From positions 1-64,000 of the forward strand of contig JBARZE010000065.1 of the NCBI GenBank assembly GCA_049649525.1: a stretch of DNA of 64,000 bases. Direction: 5' to 3'. Below the pieces are notes generated by a model. That model had not been told where the DNA came from, made no database searches, and saw nothing but the letters and a program-made list of their open reading frames with translations. The stretch is from JAAURB01 sp049649525 (GTDB lineage Bacteria > Cyanobacteriota > Cyanobacteriia > Cyanobacteriales > Microcoleaceae). Made by a program: the position numbers and the translations under genes. Below are positions 16,314-25,601 of this stretch, piece after piece (within the stretch, counting starts at the first letter, position 1; each line of letters opens with the position of its first letter).

Positions 16314-18359
16314 TTATTTGGATTTTTGCAGACGTTGATGAGCCATGGCTCTCCAGCCTTCTAACTCAGGAAGTCGCCAAGGAGAATCTTTATCTTTTTC
16401 ACCGAAGTTATCATATTTTAGGGCATTTGACCAAAATTCTATTGCGGTTTCTGTTTCTCCTTTGGCTTCTAAAACTTTTGCCATGAGATAATGAGCTGAT
16501 GCATATTCTATATCCAAATCAAGGGCTTTTTGTAATGAATCTTCAGCTTCTTCATAACAGTTTTGCATGAAATATGCCCACCCAAAGTTCTTATAAATAA
16601 AAGGTTTCCATTTGTCTTCTTCCGCTCCCTTTAGTGCGGATTGAATCCAACTCATTGCCATCTCAATTTCTCCATCTAAGATATCTAAACGGCCTAAATT
16701 ATTTTGAGCCAAAACTGCCGATATACCAGAGCCTTTTGCTGCTATTTGATAATGTTGTCGTGCGGATTGATAATCTTCTAGTTCTTCATAAGTTGAACCT
16801 AGATTATAATGGGCTGGAGCTAGATCTCGATTAAATTGAATTGCCCAGATTAAATACTTTTTAGCAACAATAAAATCACCGCTAAGATATTTATTTTGTC
16901 CCATTTTATTAAGTTGCTTGGCAATTTGAATATAGGTAAACGGTTGTTCAGGGTAGTCATCTACTGCCAATAAAATAGGGTTAATCATCCCTAAATTAGT
17001 TAAAAGCTCTATTTTATTAATCTCATTTATTTGTTGATTTGCAATCAATTGAGACATTTTTTCTCGCACTTTATGAATCACATATTGCTTCATCATCGGT
17101 TGTATTGCCCATTGGAATTCTCCATTTTCAGTGATAATTATCAGCAGCGATCGCCGCTTGAGAGAGTCTAGGGCATTGAGCATATCTGATGAATTTCCTG
17201 ACGGGGAAAAATGAGAGTACAATTGATTGGGAGTGACGGGATTTTGATGCAGCGCTAAATCATATAAAATCTGGTTTTCTAAACTAGACAAACGAGATAG
17301 CATCTGTTGCAATTCTTGATTTAAAGCCTCTCCTAAAAAGAAATCATGTTGCAGAAATTGACTAATATTTCCATTAAATAATTCTCTAATTGTGGTAGCA
17401 GTTGTTTTTAATGCAAGAGGATTTCCACTATATCGTTGAACAAGCTGATTAATCTCTGTAGAGGATACAGTCGAACCTAAAATAGATTCAACAATAATCT
17501 GAGTATCGGCTTCAATTAATCCAGTTAAAGATAAAGTCCGTATCGGTAAAGTTTTCCCTGCCATTATGGCTAATTCTAAGGGTTTTTCTTGAGTGATAAT
17601 CATTACAGTACTTTGATGTTGATACTCTCCCACTCGTTGCAGTAATTGTCGATAATTTTGATAGTTTTTTTGGTAGTTTCCGGCGAGTTTTTCGGCTTGA
17701 AACAGAGATTCAAACTGATCTAAAATTAATAAACAGCGAGACTCTCTAAAACATTCAATTAATAAGTTCAATTTATCCTCTAACGTTAGAGGAATAGTAA
17801 TGAATTCATCTTGAGTAAAATGTTGTAACCCCTGTTGTAAAACTTGAGTGAGTAGGGTTTTTTCTCGTAAATTCAACCAAAGAATGAAATCAAATTCATC
17901 TTTAACTTGTTGGGTAAAATAAACGGCGAGGGCTGTTTTTCCCATCCCCACCATTCCGGACACTGTCACTAACGGACAATAATCTTCAATTATCCATTGT
18001 TGAAGCGTTGTAAGATCTGCTTCACGACCCCAAAAACCCGACACACAAGGTGCATTTCCCCAGTCATGAGGGGGAGGTTGGACGGTTGAAGACTGAGGCG
18101 TTGCAATGGAAGTGAGAGTTGAGGGTTGCAGATATTGTTCCAGTTTATAGCGCAATGCGGCTAATTTTCCGGGCCCTTTACCCGTGATATCAAATTTACT
18201 ATAAACCTGACCCAGACGCTTACGAATGGCATCTGGACTACAGCCTAACTGCGTGGCAATTTCTGCTGTGGGTAAGCCATCCAACGCCAGAGATAGAGTT
18301 ACCCATTCAGTATCGGAGATCTGATGAGCATCCGCAATAGTTTTCAAAGAAGCATTCAT
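16314..18359 (-). CDS. STAND regulator: N-terminal HTH, NB-ARC ATPase, C-terminal TPR repeats
   Basis: A 681-residue protein in three parts. Residues 12-75 form a LuxR-like helix-turn-helix (LDGLPTAEIATQLGCSPDAI, 26-45). Residues about 105-420 are an NB-ARC STAND ATPase: Walker A VSGMVGMGKTA at 133-143 and Walker B CLLILDQFESLF. Residues about 490-680 are TPR repeats (APAHYNLGSTYEELEDYQSA and relatives). STAND proteins are molecular switches: the repeats sense a ligand, the ATPase oligomerises, and the effector acts, here probably by binding DNA. The divergent region carries repeated GTGAGA/TCTCAC inverted repeats that could be its operators, which is inference. It shares this region with the small ORF and RTX-protease genes. 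Confidence 0.8.
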   Translation of the reverse strand: MNASLKTIADAHQISDTEWVTLSLALDGLPTAEIATQLGCSPDAIRKRLGQVYSKFDITGKGPGKLAALRYKLEQYLQPSTLTSIATPQSSTVQPPPHDWGNAPCVSGFWGREADLTTLQQWIIEDYCPLVTVSGMVGMGKTALAVYFTQQVKDEFDFILWLNLREKTLLTQVLQQGLQHFTQDEFITIPLTLEDKLNLLIECFRESRCLLILDQFESLFQAEKLAGNYQKNYQNYRQLLQRVGEYQHQSTVMIITQEKPLELAIMAGKTLPIRTLSLTGLIEADTQIIVESILGSTVSSTEINQLVQRYSGNPLALKTTATTIRELFNGNISQFLQHDFFLGEALNQELQQMLSRLSSLENQILYDLALHQNPVTPNQLYSHFSPSGNSSDMLNALDSLKRRSLLIIITENGEFQWAIQPMMKQYVIHKVREKMSQLIANQQINEINKIELLTNLGMINPILLAVDDYPEQPFTYIQIAKQLNKMGQNKYLSGDFIVAKKYLIWAIQFNRDLAPAHYNLGSTYEELEDYQSARQHYQIAAKGSGISAVLAQNNLGRLDILDGEIEMAMSWIQSALKGAEEDKWKPFIYKNFGWAYFMQNCYEEAEDSLQKALDLDIEYASAHYLMAKVLEAKGETETAIEFWSNALKYDNFGEKDKDSPWRLPELEGWRAMAHQRLQKSK

Positions 18360-18401
18360 CTACAGCTAAACTCTGAGTGTAAGGTTAATTCTTCTATTGT
18401 A

Positions 18402-18427
18402 CTCACTATGTGAGAAAAATATCTCAC
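18402..18427. promoter_or_regulatory. Overlapping inverted repeats GTGAGA/TCTCAC upstream of the STAND gene
   Basis: CTCAC (18402-18406), TAT, GTGAGA (18410-18415), AAAATA, TCTCAC (18422-18427): three half-sites forming two overlapping dyads, 43-68 bases upstream of the STAND gene start. The same half-site recurs at 18704-18773 and 19165-19177, suggesting a shared DNA-binding protein. Confidence 0.5.
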
Positions 18428-18703
18428 TTATGATGTAAATTTGAACAAAAGAATATGATGTTACTCATCCCTGTGAAGAGAGTAAATGCTACCAACAGTG
18501 ATACTTTCTGTTTTAGTCCCGAAATATCATTGTCTTTTGCTGAAAACTGCCATCCTCTAAACTTGAAAGTGTAGAAAGCTTGGAATAATCCTGAAAGCTG
18601 TATCCCGGTCACAATGGTAGGATATCAACAGATTTATACAGAGAACGAGCAATAGCGCATTTATTGGCAGTTCTAGAAAATCTCCCTTATCTTCTTGACT
18701 AAG

Positions 18704-18773
18704 TCTCACATTATGTTTATTATTTTTATGTGAGATATAACTAATGAGGAGTAAACGGTTTACTACGTCTCAC
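18704..18773. promoter_or_regulatory. Inverted repeat TCTCACAT...ATGTGAGA and a further half-site
   Basis: TCTCACAT at 18704-18711 pairs with ATGTGAGA at 18728-18735 (16-base spacer, AT-rich). Another TCTCAC lies at 18768-18773. This is 36-105 bases upstream of the small gene at 18809. The rest of the 18360-18808 gap shows no gene that I can support. Confidence 0.5.
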
Positions 18774-18808
18774 TTAAGCCACTCAAAGCCCAGTTACCCA
18801 AAATTGCT

Positions 18809-19051
18809 ATGTCAACTTATCCAGATGGTTCAGAACCGATCAATCAATTACTTGAGCAAGTCCGGCATATTCTGTTACAGACTTGGACAGAAACAGGCTT
18901 TGGACATATTGAAATCGATAGCGAACGAATTAGACAAGATAAAGTAGCGGTTACCCTGAAAGGTTCAACGTTTTATCGTTATGTGATTCGTCAAACGGAT
19001 ATTGAACAATGCACCACAGAATCAGGTGACTGCTGTAATCATTCTTCATAA
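18809..19051 (+). CDS. Small hypothetical protein
   Basis: An 80-residue acidic protein with no recognised domain. The segment ILLQTWTETGFGHIEIDSER followed by KVAVTLKGSTFYRYVI looks like a folded strand-helix protein rather than random translation. A competing frame (18744-18947) overlaps it but is less protein-like. The C-terminus has a CCNHSS end. There is no clear ribosome site. It lies between the palindrome-rich region and the RTX-protease gene on the same strand, so it may be the first gene of that unit. Confidence 0.45.
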   Translation: MSTYPDGSEPINQLLEQVRHILLQTWTETGFGHIEIDSERIRQDKVAVTLKGSTFYRYVIRQTDIEQCTTESGDCCNHSS

Positions 19052-19164
19052 AAAATAATGCTGTTAAACTCAATCTCATATTAAACTGCATAGTCGAGAG
19101 GATTAGCAGATTTGAGATAAAACCGTAAAAAATAGATATAAATATACCCTCTGGTGATTGATGA

Positions 19165-19177
19165 GTGAGAGTCTCAC
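19165..19177. promoter_or_regulatory. Perfect odd palindrome GTGAGAGTCTCAC upstream of the RTX-subtilase
   Basis: GTGAGA, G, TCTCAC: the same half-sites as at 18402-18427 and 18704-18773, now with a one-base centre. It is 83 bases upstream of the chosen protease start at 19260 and would be coding if the upstream ATG at 19158 were used, which supports the later start. Confidence 0.5.
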
Positions 19178-19259
19178 AAGCCGGCGAAGTGCAATTAATG
19201 AATGTACCTTGCTGGTCTTTTTTGTGACAAATTATCCGCTTTCACACAGGAGAATTCTA

Positions 19260-22200
19260 ATGGTGTTTCTACCCGATAATACAATTACAGGTTTACCCAA
19301 TGATGATGTGATCATCGGTACGCCCGATAGCGATGAGGTTTATGGCTTTGTTGGCAATGATGTGATCATTGGCGCAGAAAACATTGATCTACTTTACGGT
19401 AACGAAGATGCTGACTTACTTTACGGTTCCCAAGGAGACGATACGTTATACGGGGGTCAAGCAGATGATGTTCTGTTCGGCGGTCAAGGCAATGACTTCT
19501 TATCCAGTAATAAAGGCAATGATACTTTGTATGGCGATCAAGGTGCAGATACTCTAATTGGGGGTATTGGCAGTGATGTGATTGTTATTGGTCGAGGAAC
19601 AGGGGGTTCTAACCTCGCTACAGCCGATGTTATGACCGATTTTGATGTCACACTTGATCAAATTCAATTATTGGATGGTTTATCTTATTCAGATTTAACC
19701 ATTGAAAGTACCGGAACAGGTGGTACAGTTATCAGTGAAGCAATTACTGGGGAAGTCTTCATTGTTTTAGAAGGAGTAGCCCCAGTTGCGTTAACATCGG
19801 ATCGTTTTATACCTATCCTTCCGCCACCACCACCAGGACCTGGCCCACTACCGGAGCCTCTGCCTCCAGACGTTGACTTGGATGTTGACCTGACTCCACC
19901 CACACTTGAAGCACAACTGGTTAACGATACCGGAAGTAGCGATACGGATAATATTACGTCTGACCCCACCATTAGCGGAACCGTAACAGATAGTTCAGGC
20001 ATCAGAAATCTAGAAGCCAGCTTTGGGGATGAAGATGAGTTTATTGATGTTTCCGATGCACTGGAAGCTGATGGCACATTTACCCTGAATTTAACTGAGT
20101 TGGAAGAAGTGTCTGGCGGTGAATTAACTGATGGAGACTATACATTACTATTGCGATCGCAAGATACAGAATTAAATACTTCACAACCCATTTCAGTTAG
20201 CTTCAGCCTGGATGCTACCGCGCCAGAAATTACAGCCGAACTTGTAAACGATACGGGTGATAGCGATAGTGATGGGGTAACCTCAGATCCTACAATTATT
20301 GGAACAGTTACTGAGACTGATACTGTTGTGTTACGTGCTGGGTTTGGTAATACACTCACGAATATTTCCAGTCAACTGAGTGCAGATGGCAGCTTCACCT
20401 TGAACCCTACTGAATTAGAAGCAATATTAGGAGAATTCTTAGATGAAGAGAGTTACAGTTTGCAATTGGAAGTTGAAGATGATTCGGGTCAGGTTTCTGA
20501 AGTAACCGTTGATTTCAACCTTAAACCTGAAGAAACTCAACCACCGGAAGAAGATGAAGGAACTCCAGCCGATGAAGGATTTATTGTTGACGTTTCTGAA
20601 ATACCAGGATTTGAACTTCTAGATGAGCCAGTGGAAGTTGAGCCGGGTGTATTTTTCCTCGGAACTGGACTAAGTCCCGAAGAGTTACGCATAGCTGTAC
20701 CATCTAATGTCTCCGCTGCCGATACAACAAACGCCGATCAACTTTGGGATGGCAATAGGATTAGAGGGTTGGGATTGAATTTGAGTGGTGATGGTATCAC
20801 AGTTGGCGTTTGGGATGGAGGTAATGTTCTTAATACTCATCAAGAGTTTGGTAATCGAGTTATTTTAGGTGAAAATTCACCCGGTGGTTTTGGCGATCAT
20901 GCGACCCACGTTGCTGGAACAATTGGTGCTTCGGGAGTTGATCCGGATGCAAGAGGAATGGCAAATCAGGTTGAGATTGTGAGCTATGATTACAATGATG
21001 ATTTGGCAGAGATAGAAGCAGCAGCATCTCAAGACCAATTATATCTCTCTAACCATTCCTACAGCTTCCATGTAGGTTGGGAAACAAGAGCAACCTGGCC
21101 GACAATTAATGGCCCGGTTGATACTTGGTTTGGTGATTTAAGCCTTTATACTGAAAGTCAATTGTTTGGTAGATACAGTGGTAATACTGCCGAATATGAT
21201 CGGATACTCTATGACAATCCTGATCTTTTAAGTATTTGGGCAGCAGGTAACGAGCGAGATGACAGTTTCAAAGATGTATCACGTCAGGAAGGTGTTACTG
21301 ACGAAAGTGTTTACGTTACATATAGTAGTGCAGGGCCTGCTGGAGAAGGATGGTATCAAATAGAAGAGGAGGCGTTTGTAGTTGATACGACCACTAGCCT
21401 AGTTGCTCCTCCACCTCCTGACAACTTTAGTAATAATGGTTATGATACTCTTTCCTACAGAGGCCAGACTGCAAAAAACACCCTTGTCGTTGGGGCAGTT
21501 AATGATATTACGGAAGATCCTTATGATAGTGGAGATGTTTCGATATCTAGTTTCTCTTCCTGGGGGCCAACAGATGATGGACGAGTTAAGCCGGATGTTG
21601 TTGGGAATGGGGTAGGTGTTTATTCACCGATTGCAGAATCTAACAACTCATACGACAATAAACAAGGCACATCAATGGCAGCTCCCAACGTCACAGGAAC
21701 AGCAGCACTGTTGTATGAACATCACGAAAATCTATTCGGCTTCCTCCCCACAAGCGCAACGGGTAAAGGATTGCTAATTCACACTGCTAATGATGCTGGA
21801 AATGTAGGGCCTGATTATATCTATGGTTGGGGTGTAGTTGATGGTGTTCAAGCGGCTAATTTCTTGACAGAAGTTGCTGACGATAATCCAAACGAATTTA
21901 TTGTTACAAGTACCTTTACGAATCGTCAACTGACGTATGATTTTGACGTTACATCTGCCGATATTCCTTTAAAAGCAACGTTAGTCTGGACAGATCCTCC
22001 GGGTCAACCTCAATCTGGACTCGATGATCAGACTTCAGTCTTAGTCAATGACTTAGATTTGTGGATTACGGATGAAGAAGGAACCATTTACAATCCCTGG
22101 ACACTCAATCCCGATAATCCCACAGCACCGGCTCAACAGGATGAACCCAATGTAATAGACAATGTTGAACAGGTGTTCTTTGATGCGCCATCTGAAGGAA

Positions 22201-22817
22201 CTTACACTATTCATGTGGGTAGCCGTAATCGTGTTGGGACTATCTCTGATCAAGACTTTTCCTTGCTTGTGAGTGTTGGAGAAGATAATATTCCGGTTGG
22301 AGACGAACCACCGCCGGAAGAACCGCCGGAAGAACCACGTCGTCGTCGTAACCCTATTGAACCACCTCCTGAAGATCCAGAGCTACCTCCCCTGATTCGT
22401 ATTGATATTCCTCGTCCATTCTCTAGGGTTACTGATACTGACTTATATACCTTCAGCTACTCTTATGGTGGTAGGGATGGAGATGTCTACTATGGTTACA
22501 CCTATGAACCTGAAGGCACTTACTTCCCTGGAGAGTTTATATTTGATCGCCTTGACAATGAAACTGGCTCTGCTGGATTTTACTACATTGAAGAGGTATT
22601 CCCCGGTTGGGGTAGTCGCCGAGATGAGGGAGATGTCTATGTTACCTCCTATTTTGACAGAGATTTCACGAACCGTTTCTATCAACCTTATGACAACTTC
22701 TACGGCTTCCCATCTGGTGAAGATGGTTTAGGAAGTGAGTACGATTTCATCTACAAATCCTCTCCACGCTTTGGCTCCTATTATGAGGAATTTGGCTTGA
22801 ATTATTACTCAGGTTAA
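19260..22817 (+). CDS. RTX-type secreted subtilisin-family (S8) protease with Ig-like repeats
   Basis: The ATG at 19260 is chosen because CACAGGAGAATTCT gives a strong ribosome site. The 1185-residue product has five parts. Residues 10-110 hold RTX-like calcium-binding nonapeptides (GNDVIIG, GSQGDDTLYGG, GGQGNDFL). A proline-rich linker follows near 185-200. Two Ig-like repeats (LVNDTGxSDxD) lie at about 215-415. The subtilisin domain is at about 500-880 with D519 (VWDGG), H550 (DHATHVAGT) and S805 (GTSMAAPNVTG). Then come a P-like beta domain and a tyrosine-rich C-terminal domain of unknown role. With RTX repeats and no signal peptide, type I secretion is likely. RTX repeats at the N-terminus instead of the C-terminus are unusual. 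Confidence 0.85.
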   Translation: MVFLPDNTITGLPNDDVIIGTPDSDEVYGFVGNDVIIGAENIDLLYGNEDADLLYGSQGDDTLYGGQADDVLFGGQGNDFLSSNKGNDTLYGDQGADTLIGGIGSDVIVIGRGTGGSNLATADVMTDFDVTLDQIQLLDGLSYSDLTIESTGTGGTVISEAITGEVFIVLEGVAPVALTSDRFIPILPPPPPGPGPLPEPLPPDVDLDVDLTPPTLEAQLVNDTGSSDTDNITSDPTISGTVTDSSGIRNLEASFGDEDEFIDVSDALEADGTFTLNLTELEEVSGGELTDGDYTLLLRSQDTELNTSQPISVSFSLDATAPEITAELVNDTGDSDSDGVTSDPTIIGTVTETDTVVLRAGFGNTLTNISSQLSADGSFTLNPTELEAILGEFLDEESYSLQLEVEDDSGQVSEVTVDFNLKPEETQPPEEDEGTPADEGFIVDVSEIPGFELLDEPVEVEPGVFFLGTGLSPEELRIAVPSNVSAADTTNADQLWDGNRIRGLGLNLSGDGITVGVWDGGNVLNTHQEFGNRVILGENSPGGFGDHATHVAGTIGASGVDPDARGMANQVEIVSYDYNDDLAEIEAAASQDQLYLSNHSYSFHVGWETRATWPTINGPVDTWFGDLSLYTESQLFGRYSGNTAEYDRILYDNPDLLSIWAAGNERDDSFKDVSRQEGVTDESVYVTYSSAGPAGEGWYQIEEEAFVVDTTTSLVAPPPPDNFSNNGYDTLSYRGQTAKNTLVVGAVNDITEDPYDSGDVSISSFSSWGPTDDGRVKPDVVGNGVGVYSPIAESNNSYDNKQGTSMAAPNVTGTAALLYEHHENLFGFLPTSATGKGLLIHTANDAGNVGPDYIYGWGVVDGVQAANFLTEVADDNPNEFIVTSTFTNRQLTYDFDVTSADIPLKATLVWTDPPGQPQSGLDDQTSVLVNDLDLWITDEEGTIYNPWTLNPDNPTAPAQQDEPNVIDNVEQVFFDAPSEGTYTIHVGSRNRVGTISDQDFSLLVSVGEDNIPVGDEPPPEEPPEEPRRRRNPIEPPPEDPELPPLIRIDIPRPFSRVTDTDLYTFSYSYGGRDGDVYYGYTYEPEGTYFPGEFIFDRLDNETGSAGFYYIEEVFPGWGSRRDEGDVYVTSYFDRDFTNRFYQPYDNFYGFPSGEDGLGSEYDFIYKSSPRFGSYYEEFGLNYYSG

Positions 22818-23120
22818 AAAACTGGCTTCTTTGTTTCAACAGCAAGAAAATCACTGTCAAAAGCGTTGTCTGTTCAGTTGAAAAATGATCTGTGGTTATT
22901 CGCTTTACAGATATTAACTTTGATTAGCCATAAGTTTAATCAAAGAAGCTCAACATTCAGTATAAAAAATTTCGCTTCCGTTTCTCTCTAAGTTGATAAG
23001 ATTTAGGGAGTTTTTTTATCTATCTAAATCTATTTTTTTCAAAACAAACGTGAACAGCGATAATTTTCTAACCTACAATATAATTAAAGAAACTCAACTT
23101 CAGCTTCTAGAGGTGATACA
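22818..23120. other. Intergenic region after the RTX-subtilase
   Basis: About 300 bases with no credible ORF. The only structure seen is the terminator hairpin at 22984-23017. Confidence 0.5.
22984..23017 (+). terminator. Rho-independent terminator
   Basis: CTCTCTAA (22984-22991) pairs with TTAGGGAG (23003-23010), eight base pairs including one G-T, followed directly by seven T residues. It lies 167 bases after the protease stop and before the Uma2 gene. Confidence 0.7.
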
Positions 23121-23717
23121 ATGCACTCCACTATTAACCTAGAAATTCCTATTCCGACTTCTATTATTCTCCATGTCACACATGAACAATTTACCGAAAT
23201 AGCGATTAACAACCGCGATTTGAGATTAGAACTAACTCACACGGGAGAATTGATTGTGAACCCACCTACTGGCGGCGAATCTAGCCAACGAAATAGTAGC
23301 ATTACTGCACAGTTATATCAATGGTTTGAGAATAATGATAACTTAGGGGTTGTCTTTGATTCTTCTACTGCATTTGCCCTTCCTAATGGTGCAATTCTTT
23401 CCCCGGATGCGTCTTGGGTGAGTCGTGAACGTTGGGAAGCTTTAACGCCTCAACAACGTCGGGGTTTTGTACCATTATGTCCGGATTTTGTTATCGAGTT
23501 ACGTTCGGCTACGGATAGTCTTTCTCAATTGCAGAATAAGATGCAAGAATATATTAATAATGGTGCAAAGTTAGGCTGGTTGATTAACCCTCAAAATAAA
23601 CAAGTAGAGATTTATCGTCCTCAACAAGAAGTAGAAATTTTAGAAAATCCCATGGAATTGTCGGGAGAAGATATATTACCGGAATTTACATTAAATTTAA
23701 AACGAATATTTCGATAA
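23121..23717 (+). CDS. Uma2-family (DUF820) PD-(D/E)XK endonuclease-like protein
   Basis: A 198-residue member of the Uma2 family, which is greatly expanded in cyanobacteria. The family signatures are SPDASWVSRERW near residues 94-105, PDFVIELRS near 125-133 and KLGWLINPQNKQVEIYRP near 153-170; the D and E of the first two are the likely metal-binding residues of a restriction-like fold. Start follows AGAGGTGATACA. Substrates of these proteins are not established; many copies are thought to be mobile or defence-linked. It ends 10 bases from the convergent gene. Confidence 0.85.
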   Translation: MHSTINLEIPIPTSIILHVTHEQFTEIAINNRDLRLELTHTGELIVNPPTGGESSQRNSSITAQLYQWFENNDNLGVVFDSSTAFALPNGAILSPDASWVSRERWEALTPQQRRGFVPLCPDFVIELRSATDSLSQLQNKMQEYINNGAKLGWLINPQNKQVEIYRPQQEVEILENPMELSGEDILPEFTLNLKRIFR

Positions 23718-23727
23718 TTTTCGTGAA

Positions 23728-24960
23728 CTAGTTAGCACCCAAAGCGGTAAAGTTCGCACTAAAAGCAATATTGAGAGTTTCTAAGGATTCTATTAGCCAG
23801 GTGACTTGATCTTGGGGAAATGTTGCATAGTGATTAAATAATACAGCAAATCTTTTTTCTAAATCTGCTTTGACTTTACGACAAATTAATACCATTTTAA
23901 GCAACATTCCAATCACTCGACTCCCTCCTAAGTTACTCATTAAATCTAAAAATACAAAGTGGCTAGGATTTTGATCGCTTTCTATCACGATGAAATTAAA
24001 CAGTTTACGGCAAGTACTGGCGAGTAATGACTGATTAACAGTTTGACTATGATTATGCGGTAAGGTTTCTTGTAGAACTTGATTTAATCTTTGGCTAAAG
24101 CGTTTCTCACCATATTTGACTTCTACTGTTGAATTGAGATAGTCAAATAAATCTTCTTTAAATACTCGATACGGACAGCTTTGAACACTCTGCTTGAGGA
24201 ATAACTTGGCAGATTCTTGGTAAGTGTATCCCCCATCAACTCGGCCTGTAAAGTGCTTCCATGCGGTTCTAAACTTAGGTTCACTTAATAATGTAGGATT
24301 TGCGACGGGTGGTAAATGAATTCTTTCATCTGGGTGAGTTCGATGATAAGCTAAATATTGAGATAAATCTTCATTGAAGTTCTGTTGAGCTTCTCGTCGC
24401 ATATTGCGAATTTGCTGCCTTTGATCATCGGTGCTATCATCAGTCAATAAACACTGTTCGTACAAGAAAGGATACCGAACCATCAAACTTTCTAAGGTTT
24501 GAGTGTGGGGTTGGGTAATAATGGAAGGGGTTTCACTATAAATTTGAGCAATTCGTCGTAGCGCCCGATATTGCTCTGTGTCTCGAAAATCTTGAATCAG
24601 CGATCGCAAACATTTTGCAGTCCAACTAGAAGGTAATCCCTGGGGAACGATATCAAATAAATCAATTAATGTTGGAATGGCCCAATAGAGTCGGGAACGA
24701 GTTCGCCAACGGTTGATTAAAATATAGCAACAACGGTTGAGAATAAAAGGGAATGTTTGATCGACAGATCCTGCGTCAACAATTCTTCCCAACGCTTGCC
24801 ATACAGAGGTTTTGGAATGCTCTTTTTCTCCAAAAAACAAATTACGGAAATCAGTAATCAGTTCTTGAGGGGACTCAAATGTATCAACACACCATTGAAA
24901 ATGAGCAAACAAAACTTGCTCATCATCGGAAGGACAGTAACCAAACCCAGAATCAATCAC
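23728..24960 (-). CDS. Conserved-looking hypothetical protein, function unknown
   Basis: A 410-residue protein that I do not recognise. It is largely helical with no signal peptide or membrane segment. It opens with an acidic/aromatic segment (SPDDEQVLFAHFQWCVDTFE-like order), has several WRTR/RRIAQIY basic-aromatic patches, and a hydrophobic C-terminal third (VIGMLLKMVLICRKV). Codon use is like its neighbours and the frame is long and uninterrupted, so it is surely a gene. It points away from cobN. No function should be assumed. Confidence 0.7.
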   Translation of the reverse strand: MIDSGFGYCPSDDEQVLFAHFQWCVDTFESPQELITDFRNLFFGEKEHSKTSVWQALGRIVDAGSVDQTFPFILNRCCYILINRWRTRSRLYWAIPTLIDLFDIVPQGLPSSWTAKCLRSLIQDFRDTEQYRALRRIAQIYSETPSIITQPHTQTLESLMVRYPFLYEQCLLTDDSTDDQRQQIRNMRREAQQNFNEDLSQYLAYHRTHPDERIHLPPVANPTLLSEPKFRTAWKHFTGRVDGGYTYQESAKLFLKQSVQSCPYRVFKEDLFDYLNSTVEVKYGEKRFSQRLNQVLQETLPHNHSQTVNQSLLASTCRKLFNFIVIESDQNPSHFVFLDLMSNLGGSRVIGMLLKMVLICRKVKADLEKRFAVLFNHYATFPQDQVTWLIESLETLNIAFSANFTALGAN

Positions 24961-25579
24961 AGTAAACTCTTGTTGTAATTTTAGATAAAAGTTGACTGGC
25001 TAAAACCACCCAGGTTTCGACTACACCCATACAATTGTTTTCCTCTAGTCAGTTGAATGAGCTTCACCCGAGTCTAGGAAGACTATAATGGGTTGCCCTG
25101 CAATTGATTGCTTAACAACAAAAGCTATTCGGAAAAGTTATCAATTCAATGTCAACCATTGGTTGCGCTATAACAAGTTGTTACAGTGCATTGAGCGATG
25201 TGATAATAACCATTTCAATCTCTGAATTGCATCTGATTTAACATGAATTTAATTTTAGTTTAAATGAAAACTAAAAGGAATTTCATAAAGTTTATATTAA
25301 ACTTGACTCAACTAATGTAAAGATTCTGTAAAGCTCTGCGGAAAAATAAAGATCTCCTCAGTCACAAACCATCATTTGTACAAAAAAGCAACAGACAATT
25401 ATCAGATATCCTAATCCTGTTTAAAAAGATTAAAATATGAGTCGAATTAAAATTTAAGAAAAAATTCGTATTTAATCTGACTTAAACGCTCTATGCTCAA
25501 AGCAGCGAATCGCCGCGACTCTCTTGATCTTTATATTGATTAAGAGTCAAGTTACTAACTCTATTATTACTTTTTTTCA
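24961..25579. other. Long intergenic region upstream of cobN
   Basis: About 620 bases, AT-rich, without a credible ORF. It holds a perfect inverted repeat AAGTTTA-TAT-TAAACTT (25288-25304) overlapping a TTGACT, a possible -35 or operator, and a partial dyad GACTCT...AGAGTC (25518-25549). I looked for a cobalamin riboswitch and did not see one. Confidence 0.5.
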
Positions 25580-25601
25580 ATGCATCGAATCGCCGCAACT
25601 C
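25502..25601 (+). repeat. Imperfect 20-bp direct repeat spanning the cobN start codon
   Basis: GCAGCGAATCGCCGCGACTC at 25502-25521 and GCATCGAATCGCCGCAACTC at 25582-25601 match at 18 of 20 positions. The second copy encodes the first residues of CobN (MHRIAAT). The repeat may be a small duplication of the gene start. Confidence 0.6.

Noticed and set aside
18744..18947. ORF of 67 codons overlapping the small gene at 18809
   Set aside because: Its product is not protein-like (rich in Ser, Lys and Cys without pattern) and the overlapping frame at 18809 is better.
24961..25579. Cobalamin riboswitch upstream of cobN
   Set aside because: I looked for the B12-box and surrounding conserved helices and did not find them.
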